From NCBI GenBank assembly GCA_023389095.1, contig JAEWFB010000446.1:1-18408 (forward strand): a stretch of DNA of 18,408 nt, given 5' to 3'. This DNA comes from Actinomycetes bacterium (lineage in GTDB: Bacteria; Actinomycetota; Actinomycetes; Actinomycetales; Dermatophilaceae). Below the pieces are notes generated by a model. It saw only the letters and a list, made by a program, of their open reading frames with translations, made no database searches and was not told the DNA's origin. The position numbers were made by a program, and so were the translations under genes. Shown here piece by piece: positions 1-7,937 of this stretch (its first letter is position 1; each line of letters starts with the position of its first letter).

Positions 1-1217
1 GGCGGGGTCAGCAGCAGCGGGTGCAGGTTGCCGTCGCCGGCGTGGGCGATCGTGGCCATCCGGACGTCGTGGCGCCGGGCGATGTCGACGAGGGCCGACA
101 GCATCGCCGGGACCTGCGAGCGCGGCACGCAGACGTCCTCGGTCAGCACCGGCCCGAGCCGCTCGAGCGCCGGATAGGCCAGCCGTCGCGCGGCGAAGAG
201 CGCCTCGGCCTCGTCGTCGTCGCTCGACACGACCGCCCACAGCGGGTCGCCCTCCTCGAAGGCCTCGACGACGGCCTGCGCCTCCGCGCTGCCGCCCTCC
301 CCCGGGGTGTCGACGCGGGCCAGCAGGAGCGCCTCGGCGTCGGCCTCGATGCCGAGCTGCTTCCACTCCTCGACGGCGGTGAGGCACTCGCGGTCGAGCA
401 GCTCGAGCGCTGCCGGCGTCAGGCCGCGTCGGGTCACCGACGCGACCGCGTGGCCGGCGTCGACGAGGCTCGCGAAGGCGCCGACGACGGTGCGGGCCGT
501 GCCGCGCAGCTCCGGTCGCAGCCGGAGCGTCACCTCGGTGACGACACCGAGCGTGCCCTCGGACCCGACCATGAGGGCCGTCAGGTCGTACCCGGCAACC
601 CCCTTGGCCGTGCGCCGTCCGAGGCGCACGACGCTGCCGTAGCCGGCGGGACCGCCGACGACGGCGCGCATCCCGAGGACGTAGTCGCGGGTGACGCCGT
701 ACTTGAGGCAGCACAGCCCGCCGGCGTTCGTCGCGACGTTGCCGCCGATCGTCGACCACGGCGCGCTCGCCGGGTCGGGCGGGTACCACAGCCCTTGCTC
801 GCGCACCGCGGCCTTGAGGTCGTCGTTGACGACGCCCGGCTCCACCCGGCACACGAGGTTGTCCGCGTCGATCTCGAGCACCCGGCTCATCCGCGACAGG
901 TCGAGCACGAGGCACCCGTCGACGGCGTTCGCACCGCCGGACAGGCCCGTGCCCGCGCCTCGCGGGACGACGGGCACGCGCAGGTCGGCGCAGACGCGGA
1001 CGGCCTCGGCCACCTCGGCCTCGGACCTCGGTCGCAGCGCCGCCAGAGCGCGACCGACGGACGCCCACTCGGCGTCGTCCGAGGACAGGCTCGCGACGAC
1101 GTCGCGGTCGGTCACGACGCGGTCGGCGGGAAGCGTCCGCGCCAGGGCCTCGACGAGACGGCGGGTCGCGACCGCGTGGCCGTCGGTGCCCGGGTGCGCG
1201 TCGGCGGTGTGGTTCAT
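1..1217 (-). CDS. FAD-linked oxidase, GlcD / D-lactate dehydrogenase type (3' end cut by window edge)
   Basis: A flavoprotein of the vanillyl-alcohol-oxidase/GlcD family that oxidises a 2-hydroxy acid such as glycolate or D-lactate using FAD. The reverse strand stays open for 405 codons from the ATG at 1217 to the edge. The FAD-binding_4 domain shows PRGAGTGLSGG (85-95), GGNVATNAGG (158-167) and VGSEGTLGVVTE (217-228). The C-terminal oxidase domain shows EDVCVP near 365 and HAGDGNLHP just before the cut, a hallmark close to the end of these proteins. Since family members have about 455-480 residues, roughly 50-70 are missing here. The ATG overlaps the stop of the upstream hydrolase gene as ATGA, so translation is probably coupled. 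GlcE and GlcF partners are not visible and could lie beyond the edge. Family is clear; the exact substrate cannot be read from the sequence. Confidence 0.9.
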   Translation of the reverse strand, partial: MNHTADAHPGTDGHAVATRRLVEALARTLPADRVVTDRDVVASLSSDDAEWASVGRALAALRPRSEAEVAEAVRVCADLRVPVVPRGAGTGLSGGANAVDGCLVLDLSRMSRVLEIDADNLVCRVEPGVVNDDLKAAVREQGLWYPPDPASAPWSTIGGNVATNAGGLCCLKYGVTRDYVLGMRAVVGGPAGYGSVVRLGRRTAKGVAGYDLTALMVGSEGTLGVVTEVTLRLRPELRGTARTVVGAFASLVDAGHAVASVTRRGLTPAALELLDRECLTAVEEWKQLGIEADAEALLLARVDTPGEGGSAEAQAVVEAFEEGDPLWAVVSSDDDEAEALFAARRLAYPALERLGPVLTEDVCVPRSQVPAMLSALVDIARRHDVRMATIAHAGDGNLHPLLLTP

Positions 1218-2137
1218 GACGCCACGGCCTCCCTCACGAGGTCGGCGACGAGCCGGGCGCCGGGGGCGCCCATGATCGTGCCGGCATGGTCGGTCTGCCG
1301 CGCCGCGACGACGCGGACGCAGCGGGCCGCCCGTTGCTCGACGACCGGGAGCGGGTAGGCCGGCGGGCTGCCGGCGCCGACGCTCCACTCGGCGTGCAGG
1401 AACCTTATCGGCACGCGCACCGCATCCCAGGGGTGCTCCCCGAAGAAGGCGTCGGCGGCGTCGTCGACGAGCGCGCGGCCGCTGAGCCGGACCGTGCCGT
1501 CGGCCGCCAGGTCGTGGGACAGGTAGCGCCGGAGGACGGGGTCGTCGCGGTCGAGCAGGGGCGCCGTCGTGGAGCAGAAGTAGTCGAGGTACTCCTCGAC
1601 GCCGGAGAACCGGCGCTTGAGGCGACCGACGCGGTCGGCGAACGCGGTGGTGACGGTCTCGCGCGTCAGGCCCGAAGGCGGGTCCATCGGGACGCCGCCG
1701 TCGACGAGGACGAGGCTCTCGACGCGCGCGGGGTGGCGGGCCGCGAGGTGCACGGCGACGAACCCGCCCATCGACATGCCGACGACGTGCACGCGCTCCA
1801 GACCCGCGTCGTCGAGCACGTGCACGAGGTCGTCGGCGTGCACGTCCATCGAGAAGGGTCCCTCGACCGCGACGCTGTCGCCCCGGCCGCGCAGGTCGGG
1901 CGCCAGCAGGCGCACGCCGGGCGCACGCACGGCGGTGGCCCCCAGGGCGGCGGCCTCCAAGGCGTCGGCGAGCCAGAGCCACAGGCGGCGCTGGCTCGAG
2001 ACGCCGTGCACGCAGAGGACGGGTGCCGGGGTGGCGCCGGTGGGGGCGTCCGTACCGGTGTCGAACACCTCGTAGGTGAGCGTCCCGCCCGGTACCCGGA
2101 CCGTGCGGACGCCGGCGGCGGTGGGGCGAGCGCTCAT
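1214..2137 (-). CDS. alpha/beta-fold hydrolase
   Basis: A 307-residue alpha/beta hydrolase, probably a cytoplasmic esterase or related hydrolase of unknown substrate. Early conserved segments include LCVHGVSSQ (oxyanion-hole HG) and LLAPDLRGRGDS. The nucleophile elbow GMSMGG places the serine at 122, and the C-terminal TDHAGTIMG supplies His284. The acid member of the triad is less obvious; Glu250 in LHAEWS lies at about the right place. I prefer the ATG at 2137 to the in-frame GTG at 2146, because a TANNNT hexamer sits seven bases before the ATG and would put a leaderless transcript start there, and because no Shine-Dalgarno sequence serves the GTG. The gene follows hrpA by 27 bases, and its stop overlaps the start of the FAD oxidase (ATGA), which suggests related substrates for the latter two. 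Confidence 0.87.
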   Translation of the reverse strand: MSARPTAAGVRTVRVPGGTLTYEVFDTGTDAPTGATPAPVLCVHGVSSQRRLWLWLADALEAAALGATAVRAPGVRLLAPDLRGRGDSVAVEGPFSMDVHADDLVHVLDDAGLERVHVVGMSMGGFVAVHLAARHPARVESLVLVDGGVPMDPPSGLTRETVTTAFADRVGRLKRRFSGVEEYLDYFCSTTAPLLDRDDPVLRRYLSHDLAADGTVRLSGRALVDDAADAFFGEHPWDAVRVPIRFLHAEWSVGAGSPPAYPLPVVEQRAARCVRVVAARQTDHAGTIMGAPGARLVADLVREAVAS

Positions 2138-2144
2138 CTGTCCC

Positions 2145-2150
2145 ACGCTA
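2145..2150 (-). promoter_or_regulatory. -10-like TAGCGT before the hydrolase start
   Basis: On the minus strand TAGCGT is followed by seven bases and then the ATG at 2137, the geometry of a leaderless actinobacterial promoter. No good -35 is seen. The GGGA between the hexamer and the ATG could instead act as a weak ribosome binding site on a read-through transcript from hrpA. Confidence 0.4.
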
Positions 2151-2164
2151 GTACGCGGCCTCGG

Positions 2165-5100
2165 TCAGGAGGCCACCTTGGCGATGGCCTTGAGGACCCG
2201 CTGCGGCGACACGGAGTACGCCGTGCCGAGGGTCTGGGCGAAGAGCGACACCCGCAGCTCCTCGATCATCCAGCCGATGTCGACGACCTCCCGGGCCCCC
2301 CGCTGGGCGGGACGCAACGACTCGAGCAGGTCGGCGTACCGGCCCTCCACGAGGTCGACCTGGTCGAGGGCCTGGGCGTCGCGCGCGAGGTTGGCCGGGG
2401 CCTTCTCGAGCCGGTGCCCCGCTGCGCGCAGGTAGCGCTCGAGGTCGGGCAGCCGCGCGAGGCCGGTGTCGGCGACGAAGCCCGGGCGCACGAGCTCGCG
2501 CAGCTGGGCGCGGACGTCGGCGAGCACCGGGCGCAGCGCCGGGGCGGCGGAGCGGTCGAGCTCGGCGAGGCGGTTGGTCAGGGCGAGGTGGCGCGCCAGG
2601 ATCGGCTCGACGAGCCCGACGACCTGCACGACGCGGGCCGTCGTGTGGGTGCGGACCGCCGACAGCGCCCACTCGAAGTCCTCGCGGGTGCGCACCGTGT
2701 GGTCGACGCGTCCCGACCCGGGGCCCGACGCGCCGGCGGCGTCGGCGCTGATGGCGTCGACCGCGCAGGCCAGGCAGTCGTCGAGCAGGGCGGGGACGCT
2801 CCCGTGCGGGTTGTGCCCGAGGGCGAGCTTCTGGGTGTTGGTGAGGCGGGCCAGGATCTGCTTCCACGGCGGCGTGATGCCGAGCAGGAGCAGTCGCCGG
2901 ACGCCGAGGCGGTGCTCGGCCTCGGCCTCGCCGCGTGTCGGCAGGACCCGCAGGTCGACGGCGCCGCCGGTGTCGACGAGGGCCGGGAAGCCCTGCACCC
3001 CGTCGGCGCTCTCGAACGTCTCGGGCACGCCCTCGTCGGGGAAGGCGGTCAGGCCGGTGCGCTCGAGGCTCGAGCCGGCGCGCCGCACCTGCCGTCGCAG
3101 CTGAGGCGTGGCGACCTCGCGGACGGCCTCGAGGTCCTTGCCGGTGGCCACCGGCCGGCCGTCGGGGCCGTCGACCGAGAAGGTGACCCGCAGGTGCTCG
3201 GGCACGCGCGCCCAGTCGAAGTCGGCCGGCGAGACCGCGGCCCCGGCGCGTCGGCGCAGCGCGGTCGCGAGCGCCGGCAGGAGGGGGCCCGAGGTCGGGT
3301 CGAGCTCGGGCAGCACCGCGCGGGCGTGGTCGGGGGCCGGCACGATGAGCCGGCGCACCTGCTTGGGCAGCGAGCGGATCAGGGCGGTCACGAGCTCCTC
3401 GCGGAACCCGGGCACCTGCCAGTCGAACCCGTCGGTGCTCACCTGGTTGAGCCGGTCGACCGGGACGTGCACCGTGACGCCGTCGTCGGGCGCGCCGGGC
3501 TCGAAGCGGTAGGTGACGGGCAGGACGTTCTCGCCCTGCGTCCACGTGGTCGGGTGGTCGGCGTCGGCGAGGCTCCCCGCGCTCTCGCGCAGGAGCAGCT
3601 CCTCGGTGAAGGTCAGCAGGTCGGGCTGGGTGCGCCGCGCCTTCTTCCACCACGTGTCGAAGTGCCGTCCCGACACGACGTCGGCCGGGACGCGCTTGTC
3701 GTAGAAGACGATCAGCGTGCTGTCGTCGACGACGATGTCGCGACGGCGGGTCCGCGCCTCGAGCTCGCCGAGCCGCTCGACGAGTGCGGCGTTCGCGCGC
3801 AGGAACGCGTGCTCGGTGTTCCAGTCACCCTCGACGAGGGCGTGGCGGATGAACAGGTCGCGGGCCAGCTCAGGGTCGACCCGGCCGAGGCCGACGGTGC
3901 GCCCGACGACGATCGGCACGCCGTAGAGCGTCACCCGCTCGGTGGCGATCGCCGAGCCGCGCCGGCCCGACCACCGCGGCTCGGAGTACTGCCGCTTGAC
4001 GAGGTGTGCGCCGAGGTCCTCGGCCCACTGCGGGTCGATCCGCGCGGTGGTACGGGCCCAGAGGCGACTCGTCTCGACGAGCTCCTCGGCCATGACGAAC
4101 TGCGGCTGCTTGCGGAACAGCGCCGAGCCGGGGCTGACCGCGAACCGGGTGCCACGCGCGCCGGCGTACTCGCGGCGCTGCTCGTCGCGGACCCCGACGT
4201 GCGAGAGCAGGCCCGCGAGCAGCGACTGGTGGATGGCGTCGGTGTCGTACTCGCCGTGGACGCTGCCCCGGGTGACGTCGAGGCCGGCCTGCTTGGCGGC
4301 CTGCCGCACCTGGCTGTGCAGGTCCTGCCACTCGCGCACGCGCAGGTAGTGGAGGAACTCGGCCTTGCACATCCGCCGGAAGGCGCTGCTGCTCAGCTCC
4401 TTCTGCTGCTCCTTGAGGTAGGACCAGAGATTGAGCCACGACACGAAGTCGCTCGTCTCGTCGGCGAACCGCTTGTGCGACGCGTTCGCCAGCTCCTGCT
4501 TGTCCTGCGGGCGCTCGCGCGGGTCCTGGATCGACAGCGCCGCGACGACGACGAGCACCTCGCGCAGCACACCACGCCGGTCGGCCTCGAGCACCATGCG
4601 CGCGTGCCGGGGGTCGATGGGCAGCGTCGCGATGGTGCGCCCCATCGGGGTGAGCCGCCGGCCGGGGCGGCGCCGCCCACCGCCCGCCGCGTCGTCCTCG
4701 GGCGCGAAGGCCTGCAGCTCCTCGAGGAGCCGGACACCGTCGGTGACCTGGCGCGAGTCGGGCGGGTCGACGAACGGGAACCGCGCGATGTCGCCGAGGC
4801 CGAGGCTCGTCATCTGGAGGATGACCGACGCGAGGTTGGTGCGCAGGATCTCGGGATCGGTGAACTCGGGACGGCTGTCGAAGTCGTCCTCGGAGTAGAG
4901 ACGGATCGCGATGCCGTCGGCGACGCGTCCGCACCGGCCGCTGCGCTGGTTGGCCGAGGCCTGGCTGACCGGCTCGATGGGCAGCCGTTGGACCTTGGTG
5001 CGCTGGCTGTAGCGGCTGATGCGGGCCGTGCCGGTGTCGATGACGTACCGGATGCCAGGGACGGTGAGGGAGGTCTCGGCGACGTTGGTGGCCAGGACGA

Positions 5101-6139
5101 TCCGCCGGCCCGTGTGCGCGGAGAACACTCGGTGCTGCTCGGCGGCCGACAGCCGGCCGTACAGGGGCACGACCTCCGTGACGGGCAGCTTCATGCCGTT
5201 GAGGGCGTCGGCGGCGTCGCGGATCTCGCGCTCGCCGGAGAAGAACACGAGGATGTCGCTGCTCGTGCCGGAGTGCCGCTCGGTCCACAGCTCCTCGACG
5301 GCCTCGCAGACGCCGGTCACCATGTCGCGCTCGTCCGCCTCGGGTCGGTCTGGGTCGACGAGCGGGCGGTAGCGGATCTCGACGGGGAAGGTGCGACCGG
5401 ACACCTCGATGATCGGCGCGGGCTCGCCCGTGGCCGGGTCGGCGAAGTGCTCGGCGAAACGCTGTGGGTCGATCGTCGCCGAGGTGATGACGAGCTTGAG
5501 GTCGGGGCGGCGCGGCAGCAGCTGCTTGAGGTAGCCGAGGATGAAGTCGATGTTGAGGCTGCGCTCGTGGGCCTCGTCGATGATGATCGTGTCGTAGCGG
5601 CGCAGCTCGCGGTCGCGCTGCATCTCGGCGAGCAGGATGCCGTCGGTCATCACCTTGACGAGCGTGTCGCGGGTGGCGTGGTCGGTGAACCGGACCTGGT
5701 AGCCGACCGCCTGCCCGAGCTCGACGTCGAGCTCCTCGGCGAGGCGCTCCGCGACGGCGCGCGCGGCGATGCGGCGTGGCTGCGTGTGGCCGATCTGCCC
5801 GTCGAGGCCGCGGCCCAGCTCGAGGCAGATCTTCGGGATCTGCGTCGTCTTGCCGGAGCCGGTCTCGCCCGCGATGACGACGACCTGGTGGTCGCGGATC
5901 GCGGCGGCGATGTCGTCGCGGCGGTCGACGACCGGCAGGTGCTCGGGGTAGCTGATCGGCGGGACCGTGGCGGCACGCGCCGCTCGCCGCGCCTCGCGCT
6001 GCTGGTCGCGTTGCTGGTCGCGCTGCTGCTCACCCTGCGGCGTCGGACCGCGTCCGCCCTGCTGGGGTGCCCGGCCGCCCCTCCCCCGGCGCCGCGGTGG
6101 CCGCGAGCGCGCAGGGGCGTTCGCGGGCTGGTCGGACAT
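2165..6139 (-). CDS. hrpA: ATP-dependent RNA helicase HrpA (DEAH box)
   Basis: A 1324-residue DEAH-box RNA helicase, close to the roughly 1300 residues usual for HrpA. In E. coli HrpA acts on stalled or collided ribosomes. Walker A GETGSGKT is at 91-98, the DEAH box at 188-191, SAT follows, then NVAETSLTVPGIRYVIDTG, and motif VI QRSGRCGR is at 398-405. Beyond the helicase core come the helicase-associated region and a long C-terminal half of the DUF3418 type that separates HrpA from the shorter HrpB. Residues 1-58 are a basic, glycine- and glutamine-rich tail with a QQRD/QQRD/QQRE repeat. The ATG at 6139 is chosen over the GTG at 6178 because TATCCT lies seven bases before it, no Shine-Dalgarno sequence is present, and 13 fewer residues are lost from a non-conserved end. 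It lies 69 bases downstream of the FemAB-like gene and 27 upstream of the hydrolase. Confidence 0.96.
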   Translation of the reverse strand: MSDQPANAPARSRPPRRRGRGGRAPQQGGRGPTPQGEQQRDQQRDQQREARRAARAATVPPISYPEHLPVVDRRDDIAAAIRDHQVVVIAGETGSGKTTQIPKICLELGRGLDGQIGHTQPRRIAARAVAERLAEELDVELGQAVGYQVRFTDHATRDTLVKVMTDGILLAEMQRDRELRRYDTIIIDEAHERSLNIDFILGYLKQLLPRRPDLKLVITSATIDPQRFAEHFADPATGEPAPIIEVSGRTFPVEIRYRPLVDPDRPEADERDMVTGVCEAVEELWTERHSGTSSDILVFFSGEREIRDAADALNGMKLPVTEVVPLYGRLSAAEQHRVFSAHTGRRIVLATNVAETSLTVPGIRYVIDTGTARISRYSQRTKVQRLPIEPVSQASANQRSGRCGRVADGIAIRLYSEDDFDSRPEFTDPEILRTNLASVILQMTSLGLGDIARFPFVDPPDSRQVTDGVRLLEELQAFAPEDDAAGGGRRRPGRRLTPMGRTIATLPIDPRHARMVLEADRRGVLREVLVVVAALSIQDPRERPQDKQELANASHKRFADETSDFVSWLNLWSYLKEQQKELSSSAFRRMCKAEFLHYLRVREWQDLHSQVRQAAKQAGLDVTRGSVHGEYDTDAIHQSLLAGLLSHVGVRDEQRREYAGARGTRFAVSPGSALFRKQPQFVMAEELVETSRLWARTTARIDPQWAEDLGAHLVKRQYSEPRWSGRRGSAIATERVTLYGVPIVVGRTVGLGRVDPELARDLFIRHALVEGDWNTEHAFLRANAALVERLGELEARTRRRDIVVDDSTLIVFYDKRVPADVVSGRHFDTWWKKARRTQPDLLTFTEELLLRESAGSLADADHPTTWTQGENVLPVTYRFEPGAPDDGVTVHVPVDRLNQVSTDGFDWQVPGFREELVTALIRSLPKQVRRLIVPAPDHARAVLPELDPTSGPLLPALATALRRRAGAAVSPADFDWARVPEHLRVTFSVDGPDGRPVATGKDLEAVREVATPQLRRQVRRAGSSLERTGLTAFPDEGVPETFESADGVQGFPALVDTGGAVDLRVLPTRGEAEAEHRLGVRRLLLLGITPPWKQILARLTNTQKLALGHNPHGSVPALLDDCLACAVDAISADAAGASGPGSGRVDHTVRTREDFEWALSAVRTHTTARVVQVVGLVEPILARHLALTNRLAELDRSAAPALRPVLADVRAQLRELVRPGFVADTGLARLPDLERYLRAAGHRLEKAPANLARDAQALDQVDLVEGRYADLLESLRPAQRGAREVVDIGWMIEELRVSLFAQTLGTAYSVSPQRVLKAIAKVAS
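5993..6028 (-). repeat. three 12-base units encoding QQRD/QQRD/QQRE in HrpA
   Basis: Residues 38-49 of HrpA are three near-identical four-residue units, encoded by similar 12-base units (CAGCAGCGCGAC-like). They lie in the disordered basic tail before the helicase core. Confidence 0.8.
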
Positions 6140-6146
6140 GAAGGAC

Positions 6147-6152
6147 AGGATA
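6147..6152 (-). promoter_or_regulatory. -10 element TATCCT for leaderless hrpA
   Basis: Reading the minus strand, TATCCT is followed by seven bases (GTCCTTC) and the ATG at 6139. TATCCT keeps the conserved TA...T of actinobacterial -10 boxes. The absence of any purine-rich Shine-Dalgarno sequence fits a transcript beginning at the ATG. The -35 region is unremarkable. Confidence 0.55.
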
Positions 6153-6208
6153 GGCGGGCCGAGGACGCCCGGTCGCACGGGTTTCCGGGCGGTGACGCCC
6201 TCCGTGGG

Positions 6209-7447
6209 TCAGATGTCGGCGTCGTCGGCCGAGCCGCGGGTGGAGCTGCGTCGCTTGTTGATCGCGATCCGCAGTGCCATCGCACGCTGGAACGCGGTGT
6301 GCCAGAACCGGCTCAGGACCAGCTCGCGCTCCCCGACCATCTCGCGCACGTCGGCGCCGGCACCGAGCTTGAACAGCAGCAGGCCGGTCAGCGGGCTCGT
6401 CGCCCCGAGGGAGGTGTTGAAACCGCGGAAGTCGTAGGCCTCGCAGCCCTGCGCGAGCGCGTCCTGCATGGCCTGCCACTGCAGGGCGTTGGAGGCGCGG
6501 GCGTCGCGGTTGCGCTCGGTGGAGCCGCCGTAGAGGTAGGAGAAGGTGGGTCCGAAGCGGATCATCAGGGCCGAGGCGAGCACGTCACCGTCGACGTGGG
6601 CCTCGTAGAACCAGGCGTGGGGGCGCGAGTCGCGGTCGTCGCCCTCCTGCATGAACGAGCGGGCCATCGTCTCGAAGTAGGGCTTGGGCCGCGGCAGGAA
6701 GTGGTCGCGCTGCGCCGACTCAACGTAGAGGTCGTGGAAGGTGTCGAGACCCTCGATCCCGACGGCCCGCACCTGCACGCCCGACTTCGCGGCCTTCTTG
6801 ACGTTGCGCCGCCACTGCTGGTTCATGCCCTTGTTCAGCTCGTCGACGGTGCGCCCGCGCAGGTCGACGACACAGAGCAGGCGTGGCTGGCCGACGGCGA
6901 CACCGTCGCCGCCGATCGGGAGCCAGCGGTGGCGTCCGAGCCAGCCCTCGAGCCCCCGGGCCACGGGGTTGTCGACCGCGGGCTCGAGACGCGTGAAGCT
7001 GAGCAGGCCCCCCTCGGCCACCTGCTTCTTGACCGGCTCGCGGTCCCAGACGCGGGACACCACCGGAAACCCGAGGCGCAGCGCGAACGCGCCGGTGCCC
7101 CTGGCCCACGCGACGAGCGGGTCGATCCACGCACCCGGGTCGGCGGCGACGGCCTCCCACGGCAGGCCCGGCCCCTCCGGCAGGTAGGCGTAGGTACGCC
7201 GCAGGCGCGGGATGGTGCGGGACAGGACCAGGCCCGCCCCCACGCGGGTGCCGTCCGCGTCGAACCAGCCGAGCGGCGTCCGGCGCCAGCCGGCCTTCGC
7301 CCGACCCCACGCGGGCGTCTGCAGGAAGCTGCCGCCGAGGGCATGGAGCGTGTCGAGCGCCTCGTCGGGGCTGATCTCACGAACGGTGAAGGGGCCGGTG
7401 AAGGGGCCGGTCCCGGTCGCGGCGGCGGCAGCGGGCTGCGAAGTCAT
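6209..7447 (-). CDS. FemAB/FemX-family peptidoglycan bridge aminoacyltransferase
   Basis: A 412-residue protein with the paired GNAT-like domains of the Fem ligases, which use aminoacyl-tRNA to add amino acids to the peptide stem of lipid II on the cytoplasmic side of the membrane. Visible family landmarks are the N-terminal SFLQTPAWGRAKAG, YAYLPEGPGLPWE, the MNQQWRRNVKKAAKSG segment at 208-223, SYLYGGSTERNR, and the C-terminal YDFRGFN followed by LFKLGAGADVREMVGE. No long coiled-coil arm is obvious, as in FemX. The ATG at 7447 is ten bases past the TAG of the upstream membrane gene. A longer open frame extends upstream but crosses two genes in another frame. The amino acid added cannot be predicted. 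Residues about 15-24 contain a duplicated TGPF unit. Confidence 0.9.
   Translation of the reverse strand: MTSQPAAAAATGTGPFTGPFTVREISPDEALDTLHALGGSFLQTPAWGRAKAGWRRTPLGWFDADGTRVGAGLVLSRTIPRLRRTYAYLPEGPGLPWEAVAADPGAWIDPLVAWARGTGAFALRLGFPVVSRVWDREPVKKQVAEGGLLSFTRLEPAVDNPVARGLEGWLGRHRWLPIGGDGVAVGQPRLLCVVDLRGRTVDELNKGMNQQWRRNVKKAAKSGVQVRAVGIEGLDTFHDLYVESAQRDHFLPRPKPYFETMARSFMQEGDDRDSRPHAWFYEAHVDGDVLASALMIRFGPTFSYLYGGSTERNRDARASNALQWQAMQDALAQGCEAYDFRGFNTSLGATSPLTGLLLFKLGAGADVREMVGERELVLSRFWHTAFQRAMALRIAINKRRSSTRGSADDADI
7385..7408 (-). repeat. perfect 12-bp tandem duplication in the FemAB-like gene
   Basis: The plus-strand unit GGTGAAGGGGCC occurs twice without a gap and encodes a duplicated TGPF near the N-terminus. 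The repeat keeps frame, so it changes length by four residues only. It looks like a recent slippage duplication in a linker. Confidence 0.85.
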
Positions 7448-7454
7448 GGCCGCA

Positions 7455-7460
7455 ACCCTA
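7455..7460 (-). promoter_or_regulatory. -10 element TAGGGT before the FemAB-like gene
   Basis: TAGGGT is followed by seven bases and the ATG at 7447. Its first three bases are the TAG stop codon of the upstream membrane-protein gene, so one triplet may serve both purposes. The AGGG in it could alternatively be a distant, weak Shine-Dalgarno sequence for a co-transcribed message. Confidence 0.45.
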
Positions 7461-7937
7461 GCGGCGGGCGGCTGCTGCTCCGTCGGTGCCGCCACCGGCC
7501 CGCGTGGTGTGGTGGATCCACCAGAGACCGACGATCGGCAGCACGAGGGGCACGTAGCCGTAGCCGGACCCGAAGTGGGACCACACCGTCTTGTCGGGGA
7601 AGGCGGAGGGCACGACGTAGGACAGGGTGCCGACGACGAGCACCCCGAGCAGCTCGACGACGAGCGCCACCCGCGCGAGGCGCACCGACGCGCCGTCGCC
7701 ACGGGCCAGGCCGATCGTCGCCACGAGGTAGATGACGGCGGCGAGCGCCGACAGGACGTACGACACCGGGGCCCGGTGAAAGTACTCGCTGATCTGCAGG
7801 ATCGATCGGCCGGTGGCCGCGAGGGCGAGCAGGCCGTAGACCGCGACGAGCACCCGGCCGAAGCCGTGTCCGGTGTGCGGTGCGTCGGGGGCGGGCTCGT
7901 CGGGCTGTGCCGTGGGCTGGGTCTCCGGCTCAGACAT
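7458..7937 (-). CDS. four-helix integral membrane protein of unknown function
   Basis: A 159-residue protein with a hydrophilic, acidic, proline-rich N-terminal tail (1-24) and four hydrophobic stretches at about 27-45, 58-77, 87-108 and 127-142. The segment between helices 3 and 4 holds SAFPDKTVWSHFGSGYGYVP, and the sequence ends in a short Gly/Ala/Arg tail. I recall similar small membrane proteins in actinobacteria but no function. The ATG overlaps the end of the preceding membrane gene by eight bases (ATGTCTGA), so the two are very probably translated together and may form a complex. It is followed ten bases later by the FemAB-like gene, a weak hint at a cell-envelope role. Confidence 0.82.
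   Translation of the reverse strand: MSEPETQPTAQPDEPAPDAPHTGHGFGRVLVAVYGLLALAATGRSILQISEYFHRAPVSYVLSALAAVIYLVATIGLARGDGASVRLARVALVVELLGVLVVGTLSYVVPSAFPDKTVWSHFGSGYGYVPLVLPIVGLWWIHHTTRAGGGTDGAAAARR

Noticed and set aside
1286..7735. A 2149-codon open frame on the plus strand
   Set aside because: It lies antisense to hrpA, the hydrolase and the FemAB-like gene, whose conserved motifs are unmistakable. Its translation is a low-complexity mix of Arg, Gly, Val, Ala, Asp and Glu with no motif, which is what the opposite strand of GC-rich coding DNA produces.
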